From the NCBI GenBank assembly GCA_947454025.1, contig CANGIZ010000004.1, forward strand, positions 1 to 61,199: DNA of 61,199 nt, written 5' to 3'. The notes beneath the pieces are model-generated. The model was given only the letters and a program-made list of their open reading frames with translations. It was not told the origin of the DNA and searched no databases. This document shows, in pieces, positions 54,161 to 61,199 of this stretch; position 1 is the first letter of the stretch, and each line of letters begins with the position of its first letter. A program made the position numbers and the translations under genes. This stretch comes from Bacteroidota bacterium. GTDB taxonomy: Bacteria > Bacteroidota > Bacteroidia > Chitinophagales > Chitinophagaceae.

Positions 54161-56089
54161 ATGATTACCTCGCAGACTATTCAACAAATTACCAGCCGAA
54201 TTGACATTATCGATGTGGTGGGCGAATTTGTGAAATTGAAAAAGCGAGGTACCAACTACTTAGGCAACTGCCCTTTTCACAACGAAAAATCACCTTCCTT
54301 TACCGTTTCACCTGCCAAAGAAATTTATAAATGCTTTGGCTGTGGCAAAAGTGGCAACACCATCACTTTTTTGATGGAGCATGAAAAGTATAGTTATGTG
54401 GAAGCCTTAAGATGGTTGGCTGCACGTTACCATATTGAAATTGAAGAAACCGAAACCAGCCCTGCCCAAAAAATGGCGCAGCAGGTGGCAGATAGTTTAT
54501 ACGCGATTAACCATTTTGCGATGGACTTTTTTACCAAGCAATATTGGGAAACAGAAGCTGGTGAAGCCATCGCTCAAACTTATATGCAACATAGAGGTTT
54601 CTTAAAACCCATTGTTGAGAAATTTAAAATTGGTTACAACCCTTCGGATAGAGATAGTTTAGCAAAAGCCTTACTACAAAATCAATTTAATCCCGAATTG
54701 TTTGCTAGGACCGGATTGGTTGTAGAGCGAAATGGAGAATGGCAGGACAATTATCGAGATCGTATTATTTTCCCGATTCACAATACCACTGGTAAAATTA
54801 TTGGTTTCGGTGCCAGACAAATTGCCAAAAATGATAAGTCACCTAAATATATCAATACGCCCGAAAATGAGATTTATGTAAAAAGTAAAATCTTATACGG
54901 TTCTTATTTTGCGCGCAATTCTATCAATAGCAATGACGAATGTTTATTGGTGGAAGGTTATACCGACGTAGTGAGTTTACACCAAGCTGGAATTGAAAAT
55001 GTGGTAGCGAGTGGTGGTACTTCCTTAACCATGGACCAATTAAGGTTGATTAAAAAATATACCCAAAACTTAACCATTATTTATGATGGTGATAGTGCGG
55101 GTGTGAAGGCTGCCTTACGTGGATTGGACATGGCTTTGGAGGAAGGTTTGAATGTACAATTGGTATTAATCCCCGACAAGGAGGATCCAGATAGTTATGT
55201 AAACAAAGTTGGACCAGATGCTTTTAGAGCATTTGTAAAGTCCAATAAAAAGGATTTTGTACTTTTTCAGCTGGAAGTGCAATTGAAGGATGTGGATGGC
55301 GACTTGAATAAAAAGAATTTACTAGTAAATCAGATTGCTGAGACACTTAGTAAAATTAATAAGGCCGAAGACTTTACCAAATTACAGGAGTATGTAAGGA
55401 AATGCTCTTCGTTATTGCGCATTGACGAGACAGGTTTAACCCAACTCGTTAATAAGTTTAAGCGCGATAAAATGGTGAAGGAAGAAAAGAAGATGTCTTT
55501 TGACGAAGCTGCCATACTCATGCCTAGCTTCCCTCCCGCTGAAACCGAAGACCAAAATTTTGATTTATTTACCGACAAGGATCTTGCACACGAAAAGAAT
55601 TTAGTGCGCTTGGTAATTGAGCATGGTATTGAAAGAAATAGCGAGGGTGTATTTATTGCTCAGTATGTTTTTGATGAAATAGAAGGATTCCCATTGGAGA
55701 ATGCCGATATGGTTTACTTAATGGATGCTTATAAAAAATGGTTTTATGAAGGTAAAATGCCTGATGGCAAGACCTTGCAATACCACGAGGACGAGCGCGT
55801 TCAAAAATGGGTGGTCACTTTATTAGAGCCCGAATTGGAACTAAGTTTAAGATGGAATGAAAAACTAGGTATCAAAAAGAAAGCCGAAGAGAAAGATATT
55901 ATGGTAGAAATTAATATTAGTTTACTCTACTTTAAATTGCGCAAAATCAGAAAAATGATTAGCCAAAATCAACAGGATTTAGAAACTGCTCCTGAATCTT
56001 CACAAATGCAATTATTACAGATCCATAAACATTTAAAGGATCTTGAAAAAGAATTGACTTCCACTATTGGAACTGTAATATATAAATAG
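54161..56089 (+). CDS. dnaG: DNA primase
   Basis: Synthesises RNA primers for replication. The N-terminal zinc ribbon (CPFHNEKSPSF then CFGCGKSGNT, about residues 41-67) binds template DNA. The catalytic core includes the RNA-polymerase basic motif and the TOPRIM block LLVEGYTDVVSL, YDGDSAGVKAALRGLD and DPDSYV. The C-terminal region (about 430-642) is helical and binds the DnaB helicase. The 642 residues are typical. It ends at a strong bidirectional terminator. The usual dnaG-rpoD pairing of Proteobacteria is absent here. Confidence 0.96.
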   Translation: MITSQTIQQITSRIDIIDVVGEFVKLKKRGTNYLGNCPFHNEKSPSFTVSPAKEIYKCFGCGKSGNTITFLMEHEKYSYVEALRWLAARYHIEIEETETSPAQKMAQQVADSLYAINHFAMDFFTKQYWETEAGEAIAQTYMQHRGFLKPIVEKFKIGYNPSDRDSLAKALLQNQFNPELFARTGLVVERNGEWQDNYRDRIIFPIHNTTGKIIGFGARQIAKNDKSPKYINTPENEIYVKSKILYGSYFARNSINSNDECLLVEGYTDVVSLHQAGIENVVASGGTSLTMDQLRLIKKYTQNLTIIYDGDSAGVKAALRGLDMALEEGLNVQLVLIPDKEDPDSYVNKVGPDAFRAFVKSNKKDFVLFQLEVQLKDVDGDLNKKNLLVNQIAETLSKINKAEDFTKLQEYVRKCSSLLRIDETGLTQLVNKFKRDKMVKEEKKMSFDEAAILMPSFPPAETEDQNFDLFTDKDLAHEKNLVRLVIEHGIERNSEGVFIAQYVFDEIEGFPLENADMVYLMDAYKKWFYEGKMPDGKTLQYHEDERVQKWVVTLLEPELELSLRWNEKLGIKKKAEEKDIMVEINISLLYFKLRKIRKMISQNQQDLETAPESSQMQLLQIHKHLKDLEKELTSTIGTVIYK

Positions 56090-56096
56090 TTGACAT

Positions 56097-56130
56097 AAAA
56101 AATCCCCTAAAATTCATTAGGGGATTTTTT
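56097..56130. terminator. Bidirectional intrinsic terminator after dnaG
   Basis: AAAAAATCCCCTAA and TTAGGGGATTTTTT form a perfect 14-bp stem around AATTCA, with T-runs on both strands. It serves dnaG (+) and the YdeI-type gene (-). Confidence 0.95.
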
Positions 56131-56153
56131 TATACTTACTAATCTAAATCTTA

Positions 56154-56822
56154 CTATTTTTCTGAGGGATTGTTTTTACCTGCTAATAATTTTTCTAAAG
56201 TTGCCTCCAAACGTTTCTGCTTGGTTTCTTCTTTTTTTGCTCCTTGAATCCAGCTTAAATATTCCTTTTGATTCAAAATAGAAAGGGAGGTGAAAAACTC
56301 TCTCGCTTCATCGTGTGCTGCCAAAATTTTATCCAACTCAATCGGTAAAGCGATTAGGCGTTTTTCAAAATCATCTACTTTAATATCAGCCGCTTTAAAT
56401 TCAACAAAGGCACGATGCTTATTTGGCAATTGATCCACTTTCTTAAAACGCATTGCTGTCCAAACATGATCCAAAGTAACTTGGCGAATGGCCTCATATT
56501 CGTTCTTAGATAAAATCTCCCAGCTAGCATCACGATTTAAATCGGAAACAATTTTAGAAGCTGTTTTAGGATATGCAATCCATAATTTACTTTCTGGATG
56601 TAATGCCGAAAACACTTCTTTTAAGATATTATTAAGCTGCAACTGATTAATTGCAAAGATCAATGCAAAATCAATTTTCCTTGTTTTTAATAAAGGCGTG
56701 ATGTTTTTGTTATAGTTCAGTTTGGCAAACTGTTTCTCTACAGAGGAAGGCAACCCTTGAATCAGTAAATTTTTCTCTTCTTTCAATTGCAACTTCTCTA
56801 AAATATGCTGAGGTCCTGTCAT
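56154..56822 (-). CDS. YdeI/OmpD-associated family protein
   Basis: 222 residues. The C-terminal part (about 135-210) carries the YdeI-type signature: LPIELDKILAAHDEAREFFTSLSILNQKEYLSWIQGAKKEETKQKRLEATLEKL. The N-terminal part (about 1-130) is a separate alpha/beta domain with LIFAINQLQLNNILKEVFSALHPESKLWIAYPKTASK, similar to a DUF3052-like domain. YdeI-type domains have been linked to stress and antimicrobial peptide resistance, but the molecular role is not known. A promoter with both -33 and -7 elements lies upstream. Confidence 0.82.
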   Translation of the reverse strand: MTGPQHILEKLQLKEEKNLLIQGLPSSVEKQFAKLNYNKNITPLLKTRKIDFALIFAINQLQLNNILKEVFSALHPESKLWIAYPKTASKIVSDLNRDASWEILSKNEYEAIRQVTLDHVWTAMRFKKVDQLPNKHRAFVEFKAADIKVDDFEKRLIALPIELDKILAAHDEAREFFTSLSILNQKEYLSWIQGAKKEETKQKRLEATLEKLLAGKNNPSEK

Positions 56823-56844
56823 AAGAAAATTATTTAAGGGAGGG

Positions 56845-56873
56845 CAAAGTTACAAAATTCTAGCTTAGAACAA
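56845..56873 (-). promoter_or_regulatory. Promoter of the YdeI-type gene
   Basis: On the minus strand TTG (56871-56873) is followed after 18 bp by TAACTTTG (56845-56852), a near-ideal Bacteroidota promoter 22 bp before the ATG at 56822. Confidence 0.65.
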
Positions 56874-56935
56874 TTACTAAATCGACAAAAAGATTAAAAT
56901 GAATTAAATGACTGAAAATCAAGCAAATACAAGGA

Positions 56936-57568
56936 CTATCGCTTATTCTTATTTTTGAACAAAGGGACCTTATTCTCGGTGCCTTTTAATAAACGAGTAA
57001 TGTTCTTTTGATGCGTTACAATAACCATTAAAGCCACGATAATGGCAAACAGACGGTACATGGTTTCCTTTTCCTTAAAGATAAATAGGATCAAAACCAT
57101 AAAAGCCACTCCAGCGAGCATAGAGCTTAAGGATACAAAACGAGTGATTATCAGTGTAAATAAGAACACAACCAAACACAATAAGGCTACTAAGGGCTGA
57201 ATAGCCAGTGCCATTCCCAATAAAGTGGCAACTCCCTTTCCCCCTTTAAAATTAGCCCATATAGGGAAGATATGTCCTAGAACAGAGGCAAGACCCAATA
57301 CAATCATGAAGTTGGTTCTAGCCAGTTCATTGCTTAAATAGTAAGGTATTAATACATACAATGAAGTTGCAACCACACCTTTTGTAACGTCAACCAACAT
57401 CACAATGCTGCCCCATTTGGATCCCAATACGCGAAAGGTATTGGTGGCACCTGCATTACCACTTCCATAATCTCGGATATCGATATTAAAAACAGTCTTA
57501 CTAATCCATACCGCAGTTGGTATAGAACCAATTAAATATGCAAGTATAACAAGTATCGATTCAATCAT
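56936..57568 (-). CDS. plsY: Glycerol-3-phosphate acyltransferase PlsY
   Basis: Inner-membrane enzyme that transfers the acyl group of acyl-phosphate to glycerol 3-phosphate, the first step of phospholipid synthesis. The 210 residues contain about five to seven membrane spans and the three conserved cytoplasmic motifs: YLIGSIPTAVW with the following DYGSGNAGATNTFR, the GHIFPIWANFKGGKGVAT block, and THQKNITRLLKGTE at the end. The basic C-terminal tail (KNKNKR) is normal. PlsX, which makes the substrate, is not in the window. A TATATTTG -7 box precedes it. Confidence 0.95.
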   Translation of the reverse strand: MIESILVILAYLIGSIPTAVWISKTVFNIDIRDYGSGNAGATNTFRVLGSKWGSIVMLVDVTKGVVATSLYVLIPYYLSNELARTNFMIVLGLASVLGHIFPIWANFKGGKGVATLLGMALAIQPLVALLCLVVFLFTLIITRFVSLSSMLAGVAFMVLILFIFKEKETMYRLFAIIVALMVIVTHQKNITRLLKGTENKVPLFKNKNKR

Positions 57569-57588
57569 GAGTGCTCAGTTGGGGTATG

Positions 57589-57596
57589 CAAATATA
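57589..57596 (-). promoter_or_regulatory. -7 promoter element of plsY
   Basis: The minus strand reads TATATTTG, matching TAnnTTTG, 20 bp before the ATG at 57568. No -33 box is clear. Confidence 0.45.
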
Positions 57597-57663
57597 AGTC
57601 CAAAAAAATTAATGGTTTGTTAACTTGGCTAAATTAATAGACTATGCCCTGAGTTGATCCGGC

Positions 57664-58575
57664 TTATGCACGGTCAAAAAGTAAGCTCACCCAACCATTC
57701 ATGGTCTTGTTTTGTAGGTATTTCCAGCCATTTTGAGCTGCTAAATCAATCATATCTTGCTGATCTTCAATAAGTAACCCGCTTAGTACCAACTGACCTC
57801 CTTTTTTCCCTACCTGTGTAAGTTCAAACATATTGGCTTCTATGATATGTCGATTCACATTTGCTAAAACAATATCAAATTGCTGGTTTTGAAAGGCTGA
57901 CTCCACTTTTTGAATACTTATTGCCTTTGTTTCATTTGCCTGAATGTTCTCCAGCGCATTCTCAATACACCAGTCATCGTTGTCGACGGCTAATACCGAA
58001 CTTGCACCTAGTTTTTCAGCTAAAATGGCCAAAATTCCAGTACCCGTTCCAAAATCGTATACGGTCTTACCCTTAAAATCCATTTCTCCCATCATTTGCA
58101 TCACTGTAAAAGTGGTGCCATGATGCCCAGTACCAAAGCTCATTTTTGGAGTAATATTAATTTCATATTGGACCGCTGGTTCAAAGCTCGGATGAAAATG
58201 AGCTCGAATACCCACAAAGTTATCGATCCTAACAGGCTCGAAATTAGACTCCCAAATTGCATTCCAATTTTCTTCCTTAACAATTGATTTAGAATAAGTT
58301 AAATTGTTATTATTAAATATATTATTTAATTCAATTTCAACATTGTTTTCAAAATATTCCGTAGATAATATATAGGTTTTACAATGACCCGCCCCTTGCC
58401 CTAATCCCGCTGATGTGCCCAATACACTACTCATACCTACTCCATTATTGATGCCTGTAGCAGCTTCCTCCTCATTGAAACCATCAAAACCCAAAGCTGC
58501 TAGTTGGGCTACCAACATTTCAAATTGGTCCTGGTTTTGAAAGTCGAAGGCTATTTGGATATATTCTTTTGGCAT
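57664..58575 (-). CDS. prmA: Ribosomal protein L11 methyltransferase PrmA, with an unusual insertion
   Basis: SAM-dependent enzyme that methylates ribosomal protein L11. The substrate-recognition domain (about 1-110) precedes the methyltransferase fold, which shows ITPKMSFGTGHHGTT, the SAM-binding VYDFGTGTGILAILAEKLGA, AVDNDDWCIENALEN and DIVLANVNRHII. The 303 residues exceed the usual length because of a Gly/Ala/Ser-rich segment (GINNGVGMSSVLGTS and on, about residues 38-64) inserted in the N-terminal domain where relatives go straight from the acidic EEE to the next strand. The core is intact, so activity is expected. Confidence 0.92.
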   Translation of the reverse strand: MPKEYIQIAFDFQNQDQFEMLVAQLAALGFDGFNEEEAATGINNGVGMSSVLGTSAGLGQGAGHCKTYILSTEYFENNVEIELNNIFNNNNLTYSKSIVKEENWNAIWESNFEPVRIDNFVGIRAHFHPSFEPAVQYEINITPKMSFGTGHHGTTFTVMQMMGEMDFKGKTVYDFGTGTGILAILAEKLGASSVLAVDNDDWCIENALENIQANETKAISIQKVESAFQNQQFDIVLANVNRHIIEANMFELTQVGKKGGQLVLSGLLIEDQQDMIDLAAQNGWKYLQNKTMNGWVSLLFDRA

Positions 58576-58591
58576 AAGTTATGTGTTTTAG

Positions 58592-58599
58592 CAAAGTTA
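58592..58599 (-). promoter_or_regulatory. -7 promoter element of prmA
   Basis: The minus strand reads TAACTTTG, matching TAnnTTTG, 16 bp before the ATG at 58575. The upstream half of this promoter abuts the pnp terminator (58617-58650). Confidence 0.5.
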
Positions 58600-58616
58600 T
58601 AGTATGAGGTATAATA

Positions 58617-58650
58617 AAAGAGAGGGCTCCTTTACGGGGTCCTCTCTTTT
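58617..58650 (-). terminator. Intrinsic terminator after pnp
   Basis: AAAAGAGAGG and CCTCTCTTTT form a 10-bp stem extended inward by GCTCC/GGGGT-type pairs around TTTA, with a T-run on the minus strand. It ends pnp transcription upstream of the prmA promoter. Confidence 0.85.
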
Positions 58651-58662
58651 ATTTCATATAAG

Positions 58663-58708
58663 AATTTTTTCTTCGCCTTTAAATTTTATTAAAGGTGAAG
58701 AAAAAATT
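58663..58708 (-). other. Long inverted repeat at the pnp stop codon
   Basis: The 18-base arms AATTTTTTCTTCGCCTTT (58663-58680) and its complement (58691-58708) pair with a single wobble around a 10-nt AT loop. The arm reaches into the pnp stop codon (58707-58709). It stands just before the terminator at 58617-58650 and may be a second terminator or an RNA-stabilising 3' hairpin. Confidence 0.75.
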
Positions 58709-60857
58709 AAGCTTGTGGGCGATCTTCACGAGGCGCTTGCTCAGGCTTTGGTAATAAAGCTTTATGGCTTAATTTGAATTTACCTGTTTTAGGATCCAAG
58801 CCTACCAATTTCACTTTCACTTCATCACCTTCTTTAAAGATACCATCCATAGTTTCCAAACGCTTCCAGCTAATTTCACTAATGTGTAATAAACCTTGTT
58901 TGCCTGGCATAAATTCTACGAATGCTCCAAATTCTTTAATGCCTTTCACAACACCATCATAAACGTCTCCAATTTCTGGAACTGCTACAATACCATTGAT
59001 CCATCTTACTGCAGCGTCAAGGCTATCCTTATTTGCGGAGAAGATACTTACTTCACCATGGTTGTCTACTTCCTCAATATTGATCGTAGCACCTGTAGTT
59101 CTTTGCATTTCTTGGATAATCTTACCACCTGGTCCAATTACAGCACCAATAAACTCTTTGTCGATGATTAATTTAACCATTCTTGGCGCATGAGGTTTCA
59201 CATCTGCTCTTGCAGCTGGGATACACTCATACATTGCATCTAATATGTGTAAGCGACCTTTTTTAGCCTGAGACAATGCTTCACGCATAATGTCCATACT
59301 TAAACCGTCTACTTTAATATCCATTTGAACACCACAAATACCATCACGTGTACCTGTTACTTTAAAGTCCATATCACCTAAATGATCCTCGTCACCTAAG
59401 ATATCGGTTAAGATCGCATACTTACCATCTTCTCTCGAAATCAATCCCATTGCCACACCACTCACGTGCTTAGGCACAGGCACACCTGCATCCATTAATG
59501 CTAATGAACCAGCACAAACGGTTGCCATTGATGATGAACCATTTGATTCTAAGATATCAGAAACCACACGCAAAGTGTAAGGGAACACAGTGCTATCTGG
59601 CAACATTTGTTTTAAAGAACGTTGTGCTAAGTTACCATGACCTACTTCACGACGACCTACACCACGCATCATTTTCACTTCACCTGTTGAGAATGGAGGA
59701 AAATTATAGTGTAAGAAGAATTTTTGGTATTCAGCGCTTTGAGCAGTCTCTTGCATTAACTCATCCAACTTAGTTCCTAATGTTACCGTTGTTAATGATT
59801 GAGTTTCTCCTCTTGTAAATAATGAAGATCCGTGTGGAGTTGGTAATGGAGAAGTTTCCATTGCCAAAGGACGTACTTGATCCAATGAACGACCATCTAA
59901 ACGAATACGGCTATCCACCATCATATCTCTTACCACTTCCCATTTCAAGTCCTCATAATACTTACCTGCTAATTTCTTTTGCAAGTCTGTAATCTCAGTG
60001 CCTAAATGTTCTATGATTTCTTTTTTCAATGCTGTGAACGCATCGCTACGCTCGTGTTTTGCAGAACCTAATCTTGCGATAGCGTCAACTTTTGCTTTTG
60101 CAAATGCATATACTTTTTCGCGGATCATTTCGTCTTGTTCTGGCTTTTTATAATCACGAACTTCGGTGATGCCAACGATTTTTCTTAATTCAGCTTGTGC
60201 TTTAATTTGCTTGCGAATTGCTTCGTGTGCAATTTCTAAACATTGTACTAATTCTTCCTCAGAACATTCTTTCGCCTCACCTTCCACCATCATCAAGTTC
60301 TTTTCAGTAGCTGCAATGATGAATTCTAATTCACATTTAGCCAATTCAGCTTTTGAAGGATTGATTACATATTTACCGTCAATCTTTGCAATTCTTACTT
60401 CGGAAATAATTTCTTTAATAGGAATATTAGATACAGCTAAAGCTGCAGATGCAGCTAAACATGCCAATGAATCAGGCATTACATTTTCATCAGAAGATAC
60501 TAATGAAATTAATACTTGCACATCGCACAAATAATCTTCAGGGAATAAAGGTCTTAACGCACGGTCAATTAAACGGCTTGTTAAAATTTCGTAATCATTT
60601 AAACGCGCTTCTCTTTTAAAGAATGAACCTGGGATACGACCAGCAGATGCAAATTTTTCTTGATAGTCTACGCTTAATGGGAAAAAGTCTTGTCCGTCTT
60701 TGGGATCTTTATTAGCTACAACGGTTGCTAATAAAATACAATTTCCTTGTCTGATGGTAACAGCTCCGTCGGCTTGACGAGCTAATTTACCCGTTTCTAT
60801 AAAAATTTCTTGACCAGGATTGATCTCGAATTTTACTGATTTTGGTTGTGATAACAT
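58707..60857 (-). CDS. pnp: Polyribonucleotide nucleotidyltransferase (PNPase)
   Basis: Trimeric phosphorolytic 3'-5' exoribonuclease of mRNA decay. Two RNase PH domains (about 10-225 and 305-540) flank a helical domain. The motifs RIPGSFFKREARLNDYEILTSRLIDR, the active-site GRREVGHGNLAQRSL and LTDILGDEDHLGDMDFKVTGT are clear. A KH domain (IGPGGKIIQEMQ, about 555-615) and an S1 domain (GDVYDGVVKGIKEFGAFVEFMPGKQGLLH, about 620-695) bind RNA. The 716 residues are normal. It follows rpsO on the same strand, the order found in many bacteria. Its leader carries a perfect 8-bp inverted repeat, recalling PNPase autocontrol through leader hairpins in Escherichia coli. Confidence 0.98.
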   Translation of the reverse strand: MLSQPKSVKFEINPGQEIFIETGKLARQADGAVTIRQGNCILLATVVANKDPKDGQDFFPLSVDYQEKFASAGRIPGSFFKREARLNDYEILTSRLIDRALRPLFPEDYLCDVQVLISLVSSDENVMPDSLACLAASAALAVSNIPIKEIISEVRIAKIDGKYVINPSKAELAKCELEFIIAATEKNLMMVEGEAKECSEEELVQCLEIAHEAIRKQIKAQAELRKIVGITEVRDYKKPEQDEMIREKVYAFAKAKVDAIARLGSAKHERSDAFTALKKEIIEHLGTEITDLQKKLAGKYYEDLKWEVVRDMMVDSRIRLDGRSLDQVRPLAMETSPLPTPHGSSLFTRGETQSLTTVTLGTKLDELMQETAQSAEYQKFFLHYNFPPFSTGEVKMMRGVGRREVGHGNLAQRSLKQMLPDSTVFPYTLRVVSDILESNGSSSMATVCAGSLALMDAGVPVPKHVSGVAMGLISREDGKYAILTDILGDEDHLGDMDFKVTGTRDGICGVQMDIKVDGLSMDIMREALSQAKKGRLHILDAMYECIPAARADVKPHAPRMVKLIIDKEFIGAVIGPGGKIIQEMQRTTGATINIEEVDNHGEVSIFSANKDSLDAAVRWINGIVAVPEIGDVYDGVVKGIKEFGAFVEFMPGKQGLLHISEISWKRLETMDGIFKEGDEVKVKLVGLDPKTGKFKLSHKALLPKPEQAPREDRPQA

Positions 60858-60879
60858 TTTTAATTTTTTTGGTATGAAG

Positions 60880-60900
60880 CAATCGATGAAATATCGATTG
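60880..60900 (-). promoter_or_regulatory. Inverted repeat in the pnp leader
   Basis: CAATCGAT and ATCGATTG are perfect 8-bp arms around GAAAT, 22 bp upstream of the pnp ATG on the transcribed strand. No T-run follows, so it is not a terminator. In Escherichia coli a leader hairpin cut by RNase III mediates pnp autocontrol; a similar role here is inference. Confidence 0.5.
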
Positions 60901-60960
60901 TGGAATTTGAATTTATTTCAAAAACATGCGAAAAATAATAGACGTATATAAACAACTAAT

Positions 60961-60983
60961 CCCAACCGTGTTGTACAGTTGGG
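60961..60983 (-). other. Small hairpin between rpsO and pnp
   Basis: CCCAAC and GTTGGG form a 6-bp stem with an 11-nt loop, 25 bp past the rpsO stop. The sequence behind it on the minus strand has no clean T-run. It may be a weak terminator or a processing site. Confidence 0.4.
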
Positions 60984-61007
60984 ACAGCTATTATAAGTAG
61001 TTCTTGA

Positions 61008-61199
61008 TTATTTTCTTAAGCCTAATTTTTCAATTAGAGCGCGGTAACCAGTAAGGTTATGTTTTTGTAGATAAACCAATAAACGCTTACGCTGACCCAC
61101 TAATTGCATCAAACCTCTTTGAGTAGAGTGATCTTTGTGGTTTGCTTTCAAGTGACCTGAAATGTGCGCAATACGTTGTGTTAACAAAGCAATTTGACC
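61008..61199 (-). CDS. rpsO: 30S ribosomal protein S15, C-terminal fragment
   Basis: Partial at the right edge; the last 63 residues are present. The translation reads [37 protein letters not shown], then [26 protein letters not shown] and stop, which is the S15 core with the conserved HxxDHxxxRGL segment contacting 16S rRNA. S15 is an early-assembling protein of the small-subunit platform. It precedes pnp on the same strand. Confidence 0.97.
   Translation of the reverse strand, partial: GQIALLTQRIAHISGHLKANHKDHSTQRGLMQLVGQRKRLLVYLQKHNLTGYRALIEKLGLRK

Overview
The window is chromosomal DNA of a member of the Bacteroidota, most likely a Chitinophagaceae-like bacterium. This rests on four things seen together. 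The DNA is AT-rich and start codons mostly lack a Shine-Dalgarno sequence. Promoters fit the Bacteroidota pattern TTTG / TAnnTTTG, most clearly in front of the tRNA gene. Several families are nearly confined to this phylum (DUF3078, DUF4294, the PafA-type phosphatase, the NagB-PIG-L fusion). Gene orders such as miaB - sigma-54 activator - lptE - small protein - secG are also typical. The content is mostly core metabolism and information processing; no insertion sequence, prophage, integrase or CRISPR array was seen.

Layout. 1-2.1 kb: infC (partial) and thrS on the minus strand. 2.2-8.4 kb: two exported proteins of unknown function, an ABC-F ATPase and a secreted S9 peptidase. 8.5-13.0 kb: pfkA and pyk (lower glycolysis), then a NagB-PIG-L fusion. 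13.0-17.2 kb: a tRNA-Arg(ACG) followed by the only accessory-looking stretch. It holds a GC-rich hairpin/repeat block, a MazEF-like toxin-antitoxin pair, a frameshifted exported glutamate-racemase-like gene, a truncated response regulator, and an AAA/DUF4143 ATPase behind degenerate 32-bp tandem repeats. 17.2-25.1 kb: rlmH and a rhomboid protease, then a minus-strand run ccmE - ccmF - DUF4294 - glnS - tilS. 25.1-30.9 kb: a membrane protein, a radical SAM enzyme, EamA and TSUP transporters, a TonB-like protein and folC. 30.9-34.5 kb: a DinB-type enzyme, an orphan ABC ATPase, purK and a DUF3078 outer-membrane protein. 34.7-41.1 kb: miaB, sigma-54 activator, lptE, small protein, secG, mltG and a YihY/BrkB protein. 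41.1-50.9 kb: an SPT-like alpha-oxoamine synthase, PafA-type phosphatase, icd, an Nramp-Usp fusion, a lipoprotein, an alpha-glucan phosphorylase-like protein and ubiX. 50.9-61.2 kb: clpC, a STAS-like protein, dnaG, a YdeI-type protein, plsY, prmA, pnp and rpsO (partial).

The genes form conserved functional pairs rather than one large system: pfkA/pyk (glycolysis), ccmE/ccmF (cytochrome c heme handling), lptE/secG/mltG (envelope), rpsO/pnp (a widespread order). I found no clearly new multi-gene system. The points most worth a second look are these: the phosphorylase-like protein with Thr where the PLP lysine is expected; the CXXXY form of CcmE; the tRNA-adjacent island with its hairpin block and two broken genes; the 32-bp repeats before the DUF4143 ATPase; the paired inverted repeats in the pfkA leader; and several genes whose -7 box lies so close to the ATG that the mRNA may be leaderless.
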